Shown here one piece after another: positions 17,393-26,430 of a DNA stretch of 64,000 nucleotides (positions within the stretch are counted from its first letter, which is position 1; each line of letters opens with the position of its first letter). The DNA comes from Corynebacterium minutissimum (GTDB taxonomy: Bacteria > Actinomycetota > Actinomycetes > Mycobacteriales > Mycobacteriaceae). The notes below the pieces were generated by a model, which did no database searches, was not told the DNA's origin, and saw nothing but the letters and a program-made list of their open reading frames with translations. Position numbers and translations under genes: made by a program. The stretch covers positions 1,612,001 through 1,676,000 of the forward strand of contig NZ_CP069533.1 in assembly GCF_016889765.1 (NCBI RefSeq), given 5' to 3'.

Positions 17393-17513
17393 ATAGCTCC
17401 CCAAAACTTCGATGATCTGGGGCCTTATTTGATCGATATGTACGTCGTGGGCGGTTGGTTGGTACGTTTTCGTAGATATGCCCGAAATTTTTCGGATTTG
17501 GGGGACCTTATTT
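17393..17513. repeat. Two diverged copies of a palindrome-plus-CTTATTT motif
   Basis: Copy 1 ends GGGGCCTTATTT (17419-17430) and copy 2 ends GGGGACCTTATTT (17501-17513). Each is preceded by a C-rich arm (about 17399 and 17481) able to pair with the GGGG. They lie in the upstream region of the DIP1984-family gene and may be regulator sites. Confidence 0.35.
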
Positions 17514-17565
17514 ACCAAAACGTACCGCGGACTCCGTGATTAACGTTGAGCCCGCGCGAAAACCG

Positions 17566-18975
17566 CTACCCAATAAACATGAACGCAAACAGCGTGTTGA
17601 GCACCGTCGCCACGATCATGGGCACGGAGGTGCGCTTGACCAGTTGGATGGGGTTGACCTTGATGGCGCCGGAAACGATGAGCACCGCGGCGTTAACCGG
17701 GGAGACCTGGCGCATGAGGTTCGACGTACCCCAAATGGCGGTGAGCATCTGTGGGGCGTGGATGGAGGTCTGCGAAGCCAGGTTGGGCACCACTTCAGAG
17801 AAGGCGAAGTACGGTGCAGTACCGGAACCGGTGAGTGCGGCCATCGCGGCGGTGGCGGCGACGAAGATGAGGACGATGAGGACGGCGGCGCCGGAGGAGC
17901 CTTCGGCGGCGTCGATAAGCATGTCGATGACACCCATCTGCGTGATGCCCTCCACCAGGACGGCGGCGGCGACCAGCAGGGCGACCACGCCGGCAGCGCC
18001 CTCGCCCATGCCTTTGAAGAAGGTAGCCATGGAGTCCACGGCGCCGGAGACGGTGCGCTTGCGGATGGATTCAATAATCATCGCGATGAACAGGGACACC
18101 ACGGTCACCGGCAGGATGCCGCCTTCGAAGGGGATGATGCCCATCTGCTTGAGGATGGCGGAGATGATGATCAGCAGCAGCGGCAGGAGCGGGAGCACAG
18201 CATAGTAGCCCGGTAGGGAGGCGGCGCGGGCAATGGCTTCCTCGGTGGCGTCATCGTGCATCGAATCGGCGCTGACCTCGCCGGAGCTTTCGGCCTTGCG
18301 GGCATCCACCTTGTCGCAATGGCGCTGCCACCACATGTGGACGAAGGCGGTGATGAGCAGGGTGGGAACCGTTGCGCGGGCAACTGCGCCGTAGACGAAT
18401 TCTGTTGGCGTCATGTTGGTGAGGTCAGCGCCTTGGATGAGGCCTGCTTCCAGCGGGGTGGGCACGATGGTTGAGGAGGTCACCACGATGGCGCCCACGG
18501 TCAGCGGCGTGAGGCCCGCGGCGATGAGCGCCGGCAGGAGCGTGGCCACGAGCAATAGGGATAGCGCCGCGGCCGAGGGGATCACCAGCGAGAGCAGCGT
18601 GCCCAGGATGAAGCCCACCGGAACCAGCCAGTACGAGCCTTTGAAGCGCTTGAGCGGTGAGGAGAGCACCACGACGGTCTTGGCATCCGCACCGATGTGG
18701 CGCATATAGGACACGAAGCCAAAGAGCACCATAATCGCCATACCGATGCCGGAGAAGCGCGCCTTGAACAGTGCGTCGACTACGAGCAGCTGGTCATAGA
18801 AGGCATTGCCGGTTGCTTCAATTTCGGTGGTGCGGAAGTCAGCACGCCCGGTGAGCGCGGCGAGCATGAGCAGGACGACGCCAACGGCGAAGATGGAAGC
18901 CGCGGCGTGGACTTTCTTATAGATGAGGTAGACAACTGCAGCGATGGCCAGCAGTGCGATGAGCAGATAGAGCAT
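17566..18975 (-). CDS. C4-dicarboxylate transporter, DcuC family
   Basis: 469 residues with about twelve membrane helices and a central hydrophilic loop (about residues 220-250). 'VIPSAAALSLLLVATLLPALIAAGLTP', 'STIVPTPLEAGLIQGA', 'ALTGSGTAPYFAFSEVVPN' and 'TSNLMRQVSPVNAAVLIVSGA' are typical of the DcuC-type ion transporter superfamily. By family it exchanges or takes up succinate, fumarate or related dicarboxylates. Start ATG has GAAGGACC. It is divergent from menC and separated from its neighbours, so it is probably monocistronic. Confidence 0.82.
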   Translation of the reverse strand: MLYLLIALLAIAAVVYLIYKKVHAAASIFAVGVVLLMLAALTGRADFRTTEIEATGNAFYDQLLVVDALFKARFSGIGMAIMVLFGFVSYMRHIGADAKTVVVLSSPLKRFKGSYWLVPVGFILGTLLSLVIPSAAALSLLLVATLLPALIAAGLTPLTVGAIVVTSSTIVPTPLEAGLIQGADLTNMTPTEFVYGAVARATVPTLLITAFVHMWWQRHCDKVDARKAESSGEVSADSMHDDATEEAIARAASLPGYYAVLPLLPLLLIIISAILKQMGIIPFEGGILPVTVVSLFIAMIIESIRKRTVSGAVDSMATFFKGMGEGAAGVVALLVAAAVLVEGITQMGVIDMLIDAAEGSSGAAVLIVLIFVAATAAMAALTGSGTAPYFAFSEVVPNLASQTSIHAPQMLTAIWGTSNLMRQVSPVNAAVLIVSGAIKVNPIQLVKRTSVPMIVATVLNTLFAFMFIG

Positions 18976-19056
18976 ATCTGGTCCTTCTTCTGGTTATAAC
19001 CAATTACCGTATTAATTTATCACTATCCATTACGGTTGTCGCATTCCGGGTCAACG

Positions 19057-19062
19057 TACGAT
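19057..19062 (+). promoter_or_regulatory. -10 box of menC (leaderless)
   Basis: TACGAT ends 7 nt before ATG 19070. It overlaps the alternative ATG at 19061, which argues against that start. Confidence 0.5.
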
Positions 19063-19069
19063 GAGCGTC

Positions 19070-20080
19070 ATGCATATTGATGACGTCTTTGATCGCGCCC
19101 ACGTGGTTTCCCTCCCACTCGCCGTAAAGTTCCGCGGTATCACCACGCGGGAAGCACTGCTTATCGATGGCCCCGCGGGCTGGGGTGAGTTCGCCCCCTT
19201 CCTGGAGTATGGCCCAGAAGAATCCGCGCGCTGGCTCGCCGCCGGTTTGGAAGCCGCCTACGAGGGTTTTCCGAAGCCAGTGCGTGAGTGGGTAGAAGTC
19301 AACGGCACCATCCCCGCGGTTCCTGCTGCGCAGGTGCCGGAAGTGATGGCGCGCTACCCGGGCTGCCGCACCTTCAAGATCAAGGTGGCGGAGAAAGGGC
19401 AGACGCTGGAGGACGACATTGCGCGCGTGGCCGCGGTGCGTGCCCACATCGAGTCCCAGGGCCGTGTGCCGGTTCTGCGCGTTGATGCCAACTGCGGCTG
19501 GAGTGTCGAGGAAGCCGTTACCGCAGCGAAAGAGCTTATGCCGCTGGATTACATGGAACAGCCTTGCAAGACCGTTGAGGAACTCAAGGAAGTTCGTGCC
19601 CAACTCATGCGCGCCGGGATTTTCGTCCGCGTGGCGGCTGATGAATCTATTCGCAAGGCCAGCGACCCGTACCGCGTGGCGGAATTGCAGGCTGCCGACG
19701 TCGCCGTGGTCAAACCAGCCCCGTTGGGCGGTGTGCGTAAGGTCCTTGAGGTGGCGCAGCACCTGCGTGAGCGCCACATGGACATCACGGTGGCCTCTGC
19801 GCTGGATACCTCCGTGGGTATCTCGATGGGGCTGGCTGCGGTGGCAGCGCTGCCGCAGATCTATGACGACGAAGACATCGACGTCACCCCAGCCGCAGCC
19901 GGCCTGGCCACGGGGTCGCTGTTTAAAGAGGATGTCACCGCGCCGCGCGAGCTTGTCGATGGTCACCTGCGCGCCGAATCCCTCATCCCAGAACCGGAGC
20001 GCCTCAGTTCGCTTGCCGCACCAGCAGATCGACGTGAGTGGTGGTTCGAGCGCGTCCGCCAGTGCTGGCCGTACCTATAA
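19070..20080 (+). CDS. menC: o-succinylbenzoate synthase
   Basis: 336 residues, enolase superfamily. The KxK base motif is 'RTFKIKVAEKG', metal ligands are in 'LRVDANCGWS' (Asp), 'DYMEQPC' (Glu) and 'VRVAADESIR' (Asp), and the second catalytic Lys is in 'VVKPAPLGG'. It dehydrates SHCHC to o-succinylbenzoate. ATG 19061 is also in frame, but the -10 box TACGAT at 19057-19062 points to ATG 19070 as start of a leaderless mRNA. Confidence 0.9.
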   Translation: MHIDDVFDRAHVVSLPLAVKFRGITTREALLIDGPAGWGEFAPFLEYGPEESARWLAAGLEAAYEGFPKPVREWVEVNGTIPAVPAAQVPEVMARYPGCRTFKIKVAEKGQTLEDDIARVAAVRAHIESQGRVPVLRVDANCGWSVEEAVTAAKELMPLDYMEQPCKTVEELKEVRAQLMRAGIFVRVAADESIRKASDPYRVAELQAADVAVVKPAPLGGVRKVLEVAQHLRERHMDITVASALDTSVGISMGLAAVAALPQIYDDEDIDVTPAAAGLATGSLFKEDVTAPRELVDGHLRAESLIPEPERLSSLAAPADRREWWFERVRQCWPYL

Positions 20081-20115
20081 AAGGACAGCTCACGGTACAT
20101 GTCCTAAGGCCCGCG

Positions 20116-20121
20116 TAGGCT
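20116..20121 (+). promoter_or_regulatory. -10 box of the UvrA-like gene (leaderless)
   Basis: TAGGCT ends 7 nt before ATG 20129. Confidence 0.45.
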
Positions 20122-20128
20122 GGCTGGC

Positions 20129-22465
20129 ATGACCATTTCAGTGAGAGACGCGCATCTACACAACCTTCGCAATGTCGACGTCGACATTCCCCGCGGCAAG
20201 CTCGTGGCGGTAACGGGCGTGTCTGGCTCCGGCAAGTCCTCTCTGGCATTCGGCACTATCCACGGTGAGGGCCAGCGCCGCTACCTCGAGTCGGTGGCAC
20301 CTTTTGCTCGCCGCCTCATTGCTTCTGCCGTGGATCCGCAGGTCGGCGGTATCGATGGCCTGCCGCCGACGGTGGCGCTGCAGCAATCGGCATCGGCAGG
20401 TGGCGCACGCTCCACAGTGGGTACCATTTCCGCCATCTCCAACTCGGTGCGCCTTTTGTACTCACGGTGTGGTGACAACCCCGAAGGGTTGTACTCGGAT
20501 TCCTTCTCACCCAATACTCCGGAGGGCATGTGCCCAGAGTGCCAAGGCACCGGAGTAGTCCACGAGCCGACGGAAGCCTCCATGGTTCCGGACCCCTCCT
20601 TGAGCATCGAAGAAGGTGCTATCAAGGCGTGGCCCGGTGCCTGGGCGGGCAAGAACTTCCACGACATCTTGGAGGAGCTGGGCTACGACCTAGATTCGCC
20701 GTGGCGAGACTTACCGCAGAAGGACCGCGACTGGATTCTCTTCACCGAAGAGCGCCCGGTTGTCACCGTCAAACCGCACCGCGGTGCAGACCAGATCCAA
20801 CGCAACTACGAAGGTACGTGGCGCTCCGTGGCGTCCTATCTGCGTAAGACTTACGCGGAGACGAAGTCGGACACGCTGCGTGCGCGCACGTTGAGTTTTA
20901 TGGAATCCCATGAATGCACCATGTGTGAAGGCCGCCGCCTCAATCCGCGGGCACTCAAGGTGACCTACGCTGGGCTGCCTATCGATGCTTTTAATAACCT
21001 TCCCCTCGCTGAGACCCTCGAGCTTCTTCAGTCGCGGTCCCCGCAGCCGAATGATGCAGAAGACTTGCTGCTCAAAACGATTCGCCCGGCCCTGGAATCC
21101 GCGCTGGAATTAGGGCTGGGACACCTGAGCCTGGACCGTCCTACCGAGACTCTCTCCGCCGGCGAAGTACAGCGCCTGCGTCTAGCCGCGCAGCTGCGCT
21201 CGGGCCTTTTTGGCGTGACCTACGTCTTGGATGAGCCCTCTGCGGGACTCCACCCGGCGGAGCGTGATGCGGTACGGGATATCTGCCGCCGCTTCATCAA
21301 CGAGGGCAACTCTGTCCTCCTAGTGGAGCACGACATGACCTTGGTCAAGGACGCGGATTGGCTGGTTGACGTTGGACCACTGGCCGGCGAGCGCGGCGGC
21401 CAGGTGGTGTACTCGGGGACCGTTGCGGACTATGATGCTGATACCCCCACCGCCCGTGCGTTGGCGCGCTCGCATCCGGAGCCCAAGTCGGAACCGCGCC
21501 AGGCTCATGGTGAGGTGGAACTGCGCAACGTGCACTCGAATAACATCGACGGCCTCGACGTGAGCTTTGGTCTGGGCCAGTTCACCGTCCTGACTGGGCT
21601 TTCGGGATCCGGTAAATCCACATTACTGCACGTTCTTGAAGAAAAACTCACGGGCGAGGACAGCCCACAGGCCGTCAAGCGCGTGGTGTCCATTACCCAG
21701 AAACCCATCGGCCGCACGCCGCGCTCCACCGTCGCGACGTATACCAACCTCTTTGACAACGTGCGCAAGCTCTTCGCTGCCACTCCGAAGGCGAAGAAAA
21801 AGAAGTGGACGGTCTCTCGCTTTTCCTACAACGTGAAGCAAGGCCAGTGCCCCACCTGTGGTGGTGCGGGCCAGATTGAGGTCGAGCTCGTCTTCCTCCC
21901 CGGCTCTTACACGCAGTGCCCGGACTGCCAGGGCAAGCGCTATAACGAGGACACCTTGTCCATCCGTTGGAAGGGCTACACCATCGCGGATATCTTGGAC
22001 CTCACTGTAGAGGAGGCCCTCGAGGTCTTCGCCGAGGAGGAACCGATCCTCCACGCCGTCCAGACCCTTGATGCTGTGGGTTTGGGCTACCTGCGCTTGG
22101 GCCAAGGTGCCCCGGAGCTTTCCGGTGGCGAAGCCCAGCGCATCAAGCTGGCCACCGAGTTGCAGCGCTCGCGCAACTCACGCCGCGGACACACTGTCTA
22201 CTTGCTGGATGAGCCCACGACGGGCCTGCACCCGGCCGATATTGACCTGCTCATTAAGGAACTGCATTCGCTGGTGGACGCATCCCACACCGTCGTCACC
22301 GTGGACCATGATCTTCACCTCATCGCCGGCGCAGACCGCGTCATCGAGATGGGCCCTGGTTCCGGTGCTGAAGGCGGAAAAATCGTGGCAGACGGCGCGC
22401 CGGGTGACGTTGCCAAGGGCGAAACACCTACTGGCCGGGTCTTGAGCGGCGTAGGCACACGTTAA
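20129..22465 (+). CDS. UvrA-like ABC ATPase (excinuclease subunit A paralogue)
   Basis: 778 residues, clearly shorter than genuine UvrA (about 950). Two ABC modules are present: Walker A 'GVSGSGKSS' (residues 30-38) and 'GLSGSGKST' (about 490), signatures 'LSAGEVQRLRLA' and 'LSGGEAQRIKLA', and Walker B 'YVLDEPSAGLHP' and 'YLLDEPTTGLHP'. Zinc-finger cysteines appear in 'CPECQGTG', 'CTMCEGRR' and 'CPTCGGAG...CPDCQGKR'. The reduced length fits the UvrA2/DrrC class, linked elsewhere to DNA damage or DNA-binding drug tolerance. It sits inside the menaquinone region without an obvious functional link. Confidence 0.85.
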   Translation: MTISVRDAHLHNLRNVDVDIPRGKLVAVTGVSGSGKSSLAFGTIHGEGQRRYLESVAPFARRLIASAVDPQVGGIDGLPPTVALQQSASAGGARSTVGTISAISNSVRLLYSRCGDNPEGLYSDSFSPNTPEGMCPECQGTGVVHEPTEASMVPDPSLSIEEGAIKAWPGAWAGKNFHDILEELGYDLDSPWRDLPQKDRDWILFTEERPVVTVKPHRGADQIQRNYEGTWRSVASYLRKTYAETKSDTLRARTLSFMESHECTMCEGRRLNPRALKVTYAGLPIDAFNNLPLAETLELLQSRSPQPNDAEDLLLKTIRPALESALELGLGHLSLDRPTETLSAGEVQRLRLAAQLRSGLFGVTYVLDEPSAGLHPAERDAVRDICRRFINEGNSVLLVEHDMTLVKDADWLVDVGPLAGERGGQVVYSGTVADYDADTPTARALARSHPEPKSEPRQAHGEVELRNVHSNNIDGLDVSFGLGQFTVLTGLSGSGKSTLLHVLEEKLTGEDSPQAVKRVVSITQKPIGRTPRSTVATYTNLFDNVRKLFAATPKAKKKKWTVSRFSYNVKQGQCPTCGGAGQIEVELVFLPGSYTQCPDCQGKRYNEDTLSIRWKGYTIADILDLTVEEALEVFAEEEPILHAVQTLDAVGLGYLRLGQGAPELSGGEAQRIKLATELQRSRNSRRGHTVYLLDEPTTGLHPADIDLLIKELHSLVDASHTVVTVDHDLHLIAGADRVIEMGPGSGAEGGKIVADGAPGDVAKGETPTGRVLSGVGTR

Positions 22466-22475
22466 GGACGCACGA

Positions 22476-22481
22476 TAAGGT
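22476..22481 (+). promoter_or_regulatory. -10 box (leaderless) before the Gln/Pro-rich membrane protein gene
   Basis: TAAGGT ends 7 nt before ATG 22489. Confidence 0.4.
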
Positions 22482-22488
22482 GAATCCC

Positions 22489-23082
22489 ATGACCAACCAC
22501 AACGGCGAGAACGAGACGCGCCAATTCAACCGCGTCAACGGTGACAACGAAACCCGCCAATTCGGCGCACCCCAGCCGGGCCTGGGCAACCAGCAGCCCC
22601 GCCAGCAACCACCGCAGCGCCCCCAGCAGTACTTCCCAGAGCCGGGTTCCCAGAACTCGTCGGGATTCGAGCAGAACTACCAGCAGCCGCAGTATGACCC
22701 GGTGCCTTCGAGCTACCAGGTAGAAGAGCAGAAGAAGAGCGGAAGTGCACTGGCCTACGTCTTTGCCGCAATCGCAGCCATCGCGGTTGTGATTGCCGGC
22801 ATTCTCTTCTTCCTCTGGCGCGGCGCTGCGGAGGATGCCAACAAACCTGCTCCGGAGCCTGTTACCGAGACTCAGACCGTGACCACGGAGGTTCCCACCA
22901 CGGTGACGACCACAAAGGACGCACCGCGAGAGGAAGATTCACCGGAGCCGCCGGCGGACCTGCCGACCGAACTCCCGCCAGAGCTGCAGGACCAGTTGGA
23001 TGAGAGCGGGTCCGACATCGAGAGCTTGCTCAACGATCTCCTTGGTGACCTTGAAGCGAACGGTGGCAGTGAGAATGTCTAA
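22489..23082 (+). CDS. Gln/Pro-rich single-span membrane protein
   Basis: 197 residues. A cytoplasmic-looking N-terminal third is rich in Gln, Pro and Asn and begins with two copies of 'NG(E/D)NETRQF'. A membrane helix follows at about residues 88-109 ('ALAYVFAAIAAIAVVIAGILFFLW'), then a Thr/Pro/Glu-rich outer stretch and a short acidic C-terminal helix. ATG 22489 is chosen over an in-frame GTG at 22480 because of the -10 box. Its end overlaps the menD start by 8 bp, so it is coupled to menD. No family recognised. Confidence 0.65.
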   Translation: MTNHNGENETRQFNRVNGDNETRQFGAPQPGLGNQQPRQQPPQRPQQYFPEPGSQNSSGFEQNYQQPQYDPVPSSYQVEEQKKSGSALAYVFAAIAAIAVVIAGILFFLWRGAAEDANKPAPEPVTETQTVTTEVPTTVTTTKDAPREEDSPEPPADLPTELPPELQDQLDESGSDIESLLNDLLGDLEANGGSENV

Positions 23083-24766
23083 CACCGCTGCCGCAGATAG
23101 CGCTGCCTCAACTGAGCAGCCAGAGTCGATGGAGCTGGCCCAAACACTGGCAGCGCAGCTCTCGCGGCACCTTACCGATGTCGTGCTGTGCCCCGGTTCG
23201 CGCAATGCGCCGCTCGCGCTGGCGTTGCTCGTGCGCCCCGATATTCGCGTGCATACCCGCCTGGATGAGCGCTCGGCGGCTTTTGCTGCCTTAGGTTTGG
23301 CGCGCGTGCAGCGTCGCCACGTGGGCGTTGTCATGACGTCCGGCACTGCGGTGGCTAATACTCTGCCCGCGATGGTGGAAGCGCACTACTCGCATACCCC
23401 GCTGGCAGTGATTAGCGCAGACCGTCCTGCCCGCATGGTGGGAACCGGCGCGTCCCAGACCATTGAGCAGCAGGACATTTTTGGTGTCTATGCCTCCACC
23501 ACTCAGGTGGAGAAGACCAGCGATATTCCACTCATTGCTGAGCGTTTCCTCACTGACCGCCAGGTACACATCAACGTGGCCTTTGGTGTCCCGCTGGTGG
23601 GGGAAGAGCTCCCCAGCACGCCGAGCGATTTCACCCAGCACCGCGCGCGGACCCCACGCTGGTCCAACCACGGTGAGGTTGCCGTGGACCTGAGCCGTAA
23701 CACGCTCGTCGTCGCGGGCGACGAAGCCTGGGAGGTGGAGGGCCTCGAGGATGTGCCGACCATTGCCGAGCCCACCGCACCTGCGCCTTATCACCCGGTA
23801 CACCCAGCCGCCGCGCACCTTTTCCGTCGAGCGCAGGTCTCCGCTAATGACTACGTGGTCAACACCAAGGCGGAGCAGGTTATTGTCGTGGGCCACCCCA
23901 CCCTGCACCGCGGGGTTTTGGCGCTGTTGAGTGACCCCGATATTGATCTCATCTGCCTGTCGCGCACCGAGGACTTCACCAACCCTCGCGGCGAGTCCGC
24001 GCAACTGGGTACCACGGTGAAGACCAGCGGCGAGCCTACCCGGGACTGGATGAAGATCTGCGAAGGCGCAGCCCAGATGGCGGCCGACGGTGTTCGCGAA
24101 GTCCTGGCGGAGACCACCAGCGAGGAAGCGACAGGCTCCGACATCGGCTTTACCGGCCTGCACGTGGCCGCCGCAGTGGGAGACACCCTCGCCGTCGGCG
24201 ACACCCTCGTCCTGGGCGCCTCCAATCCCGTGCGGGATGCCTCCCTCATTGGCCTTCCCTTCGATGGCGTGGAGACCTACTCGCCGCGAGGTGCTGCCGG
24301 TATTGACGGAACCATTGCCCAAGCCATCGGAATCGCGCTAGCCACGCAGTCCCGCGAGGCAGACGCACCGCGCGCGCCGCGCACCGTAGCGCTCATGGGG
24401 GACGTGACGTTCCTGCACGACGCCACCTCGCTCATCCTCCCCGAGGACAATCCGCGCCCGGAGAACCTCACCATCGTCGTCTCAAACGACGACGGCGGCG
24501 GAATCTTTGAGCTGCTCGAGCAGGGCCGTGAGCCGCTGCGTGCATCCTTCGAGAAGGCGTTTGGGACGCCGCATGGGGTGGGCGTCGCCAAGCTTGCGGA
24601 AGCCTGCGGTGCTGACTACCGCGAGGCGAGCTCGGCGCAGGAGCTTCTCGACGTCCTCGCGGAGCTCAAGGAATACTCCACCGGGATCACCGTGGTGGAA
24701 GCCCACACCACGCGGTCTACGCGGCGCGCACTGCAGGAAGCTCTGGCGGCTAAGGTAGGCCAGTAA
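23075..24766 (+). CDS. menD: 2-succinyl-5-enolpyruvyl-6-hydroxy-3-cyclohexene-1-carboxylate synthase
   Basis: 563 residues, ThDP-dependent enzyme. 'VVLCPGSRNAPLALAL' and 'VHTRLDERSAAFAALGLAR' (ThDP catalytic Glu region) are near the N-terminus, 'VMTSGTAVANTLPAMVEAHYS' follows, and the C-terminal ThDP/Mg motif is 'ALMGDVTFLHD...VVSNDDGGGIFELLEQ'. It performs the first committed step of menaquinone synthesis from isochorismate and 2-oxoglutarate. ATG 23075 lies inside the end of the upstream gene. The in-frame extension to 23000 overlaps that gene extensively and is rejected. Confidence 0.93.
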   Translation: MSNTAAADSAASTEQPESMELAQTLAAQLSRHLTDVVLCPGSRNAPLALALLVRPDIRVHTRLDERSAAFAALGLARVQRRHVGVVMTSGTAVANTLPAMVEAHYSHTPLAVISADRPARMVGTGASQTIEQQDIFGVYASTTQVEKTSDIPLIAERFLTDRQVHINVAFGVPLVGEELPSTPSDFTQHRARTPRWSNHGEVAVDLSRNTLVVAGDEAWEVEGLEDVPTIAEPTAPAPYHPVHPAAAHLFRRAQVSANDYVVNTKAEQVIVVGHPTLHRGVLALLSDPDIDLICLSRTEDFTNPRGESAQLGTTVKTSGEPTRDWMKICEGAAQMAADGVREVLAETTSEEATGSDIGFTGLHVAAAVGDTLAVGDTLVLGASNPVRDASLIGLPFDGVETYSPRGAAGIDGTIAQAIGIALATQSREADAPRAPRTVALMGDVTFLHDATSLILPEDNPRPENLTIVVSNDDGGGIFELLEQGREPLRASFEKAFGTPHGVGVAKLAEACGADYREASSAQELLDVLAELKEYSTGITVVEAHTTRSTRRALQEALAAKVGQ

Positions 24767-24767
24767 C

Positions 24768-25211
24768 GTGACGCGGCGGCGGGTGCGCCAAATTATCCTG
24801 GTGCTCTATGCGGCGGCGCTGGTGGGCATGGCGGGAATGGTCATTGGGCCCTTTCTCAATGACCGCGCCATTAACGCCAACCCCGGGCGCGCGCTGGCCA
24901 CGGTCACCGATGTGGGCCGTCTGCGCACCTTCGTGGATTTCCAAGACGGCGAGGGCATCTATCACTCCCCGCCGACCGGTCTGCTCTATCCCACTGGCCT
25001 GGGAGAGGGGCAACAGGTGTGGGTACTCTACGCCAAGAACAACCCTGACCTGGTGAAAGTAGAGGGCCGTGAGTGGACGCTCTCTATCATCCCGGGGTTG
25101 TCTTCGGCACTCGTCGCCACGCTGATTGCGGGCGCGTTGTGGTGGGGGAGTGGAAAAATTAACCGGAATTTAGCGCATCCGTTACCAACGGAGAACTCGG
25201 ACAAGGAATGA
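24768..25211 (+). CDS. DUF3592-like membrane protein
   Basis: 147 residues with an N-terminal membrane helix (about 8-28), an extracytoplasmic beta-rich segment ('RALATVTDVGRLRTFVDFQD...GLGEGQQVWVLYAKNNPDLVKVEG') and a C-terminal membrane helix (about 108-128). This is the usual DUF3592 plan. The GTG start lies 1 bp past the menD stop, and its stop overlaps the mgtA start (ATGA), so it is in the same operon. Function unknown. Confidence 0.7.
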   Translation: MTRRRVRQIILVLYAAALVGMAGMVIGPFLNDRAINANPGRALATVTDVGRLRTFVDFQDGEGIYHSPPTGLLYPTGLGEGQQVWVLYAKNNPDLVKVEGREWTLSIIPGLSSALVATLIAGALWWGSGKINRNLAHPLPTENSDKE

Positions 25212-26419
25212 TGGGGCGCATGCGTGTAGCTATCGTCGCGGAATCCTTCTTGCCTAACGTCAACGGTGTGACCAACTCCGTGCTGCGCGTGCTCGAGTAC
25301 CTCCACGAGCACGGCCACGAGGCCATTGTTGTTGCCCCCGGTGCCCGGGACGGGCAGGAGGAAATTCCTGACTACTTGGGGTTCAGCATCGTCCGCGTCC
25401 CCACCGTGAGGGTCCCGCTGGTGGATTCCCTCCCGGTGGGCGTGCCCACGAGTGCCGTGGACGAAGCCCTCCGTGCCTTTAAGCCGGACATTATCCACCT
25501 TGCCAGCCCGTTCGTTCTCGGCGCGGCGGGAGCCTTCTCCGCGCGCCAGTTGCGCATCCCGGCTGTGGCGTTGTACCAGACGGACGTGGCGGGATTTGCT
25601 ACTAAATACCACGCTTCCGCCCTGGCTTATGGCGTGTGGGAGTGGCTGCGCACCATTCACAACGCCTGCCAGATGACCCTCGCGCCGTCGTCGCTCACCA
25701 TTGCTGACTTGGAGAAGCACCACATCAAGAACGTGCGCCATTGGGGCCGCGGCGTGGACTCGGAGCGTTTCCATCCGTCGAAGCGCTCGGACGCGCTGCG
25801 CCGCGAGTGGGAGCCGACCGGCCGTAAGAAGATCGTCGGCTTCGTCGGCCGCTTGGCCGCGGAAAAAGGCGTGCACCGTTTGTCGGCGCTTAATGATCGT
25901 GAGGATATCCAGCTCGTCATCGTTGGCGATGGCCCTGAGCGCCCATTGCTGGAAGCGCAGCTGCCCAGTGCGGTCTTTACTGGAGCACTTGGCGGTGAGG
26001 AACTCGCTGCGGCCTATGCCTCCCTCGACGTCTTCGTCCACGCCGGCGAGTTTGAGACCTTCTGCCAGGCCATCCAGGAGGCGCAGGCTTCTGGTGTGCC
26101 GACCATCGGCCCGCGTGCGGGCGGCCCGGTAGACCTCATTGAGGAGGGCTATAACGGGCTGCTTCTCGACGTTTCAACGTTCGTCGAGGACCTCCCCAAC
26201 GCCGTCGATGCGCTGCTTAACCCGGAGATCCACGAGGAGCTGCGCGCGAATGCTCGCGAGTCCATCTCCACGAAGACGTGGCCTGCACTGTGCGAGCAGC
26301 TGCTGGGTTATTACGAGGAGGTCTTGGAGGATGTGCGCGAGGTTCCCCTGACCATCTTGGGCCAGCGCCCAGAGCTGCCGCGTTGGGCCGCTCGCGCCCT
26401 CGGTGCACGCGTAGCCTAG
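25208..26419 (+). CDS. mgtA: GT4 mannosyltransferase, MgtA/PimB-like
   Basis: 403 residues, GT-B fold. The N-terminal 'MRVAIVAESFLPNVNGVTNSVLRVLEYL', 'GRGVDSERFHPSKR', 'IVGFVGRLAAEKG' and the donor-binding EX7E region 'FETFCQAIQEAQASGVPTIGPRAGGP' are typical. The closest known type is corynebacterial MgtA, which adds mannose to glucuronosyl-diacylglycerol, and PimB'-like enzymes, in lipoglycan synthesis at the cytoplasmic face of the membrane. The assignment to MgtA also rests on the menD-menG neighbourhood, recalled for C. glutamicum. Another in-frame ATG is at 25220. Confidence 0.8.
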   Translation: MMGRMRVAIVAESFLPNVNGVTNSVLRVLEYLHEHGHEAIVVAPGARDGQEEIPDYLGFSIVRVPTVRVPLVDSLPVGVPTSAVDEALRAFKPDIIHLASPFVLGAAGAFSARQLRIPAVALYQTDVAGFATKYHASALAYGVWEWLRTIHNACQMTLAPSSLTIADLEKHHIKNVRHWGRGVDSERFHPSKRSDALRREWEPTGRKKIVGFVGRLAAEKGVHRLSALNDREDIQLVIVGDGPERPLLEAQLPSAVFTGALGGEELAAAYASLDVFVHAGEFETFCQAIQEAQASGVPTIGPRAGGPVDLIEEGYNGLLLDVSTFVEDLPNAVDALLNPEIHEELRANARESISTKTWPALCEQLLGYYEEVLEDVREVPLTILGQRPELPRWAARALGARVA

Positions 26420-26422
26420 ACT
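26417..26422 (+). promoter_or_regulatory. -10 box of menG (leaderless)
   Basis: TAGACT ends 8 nt before GTG 26431, inside the last codons and stop of mgtA. Confidence 0.4.
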
Positions 26423-26430
26423 TGGCTTTT

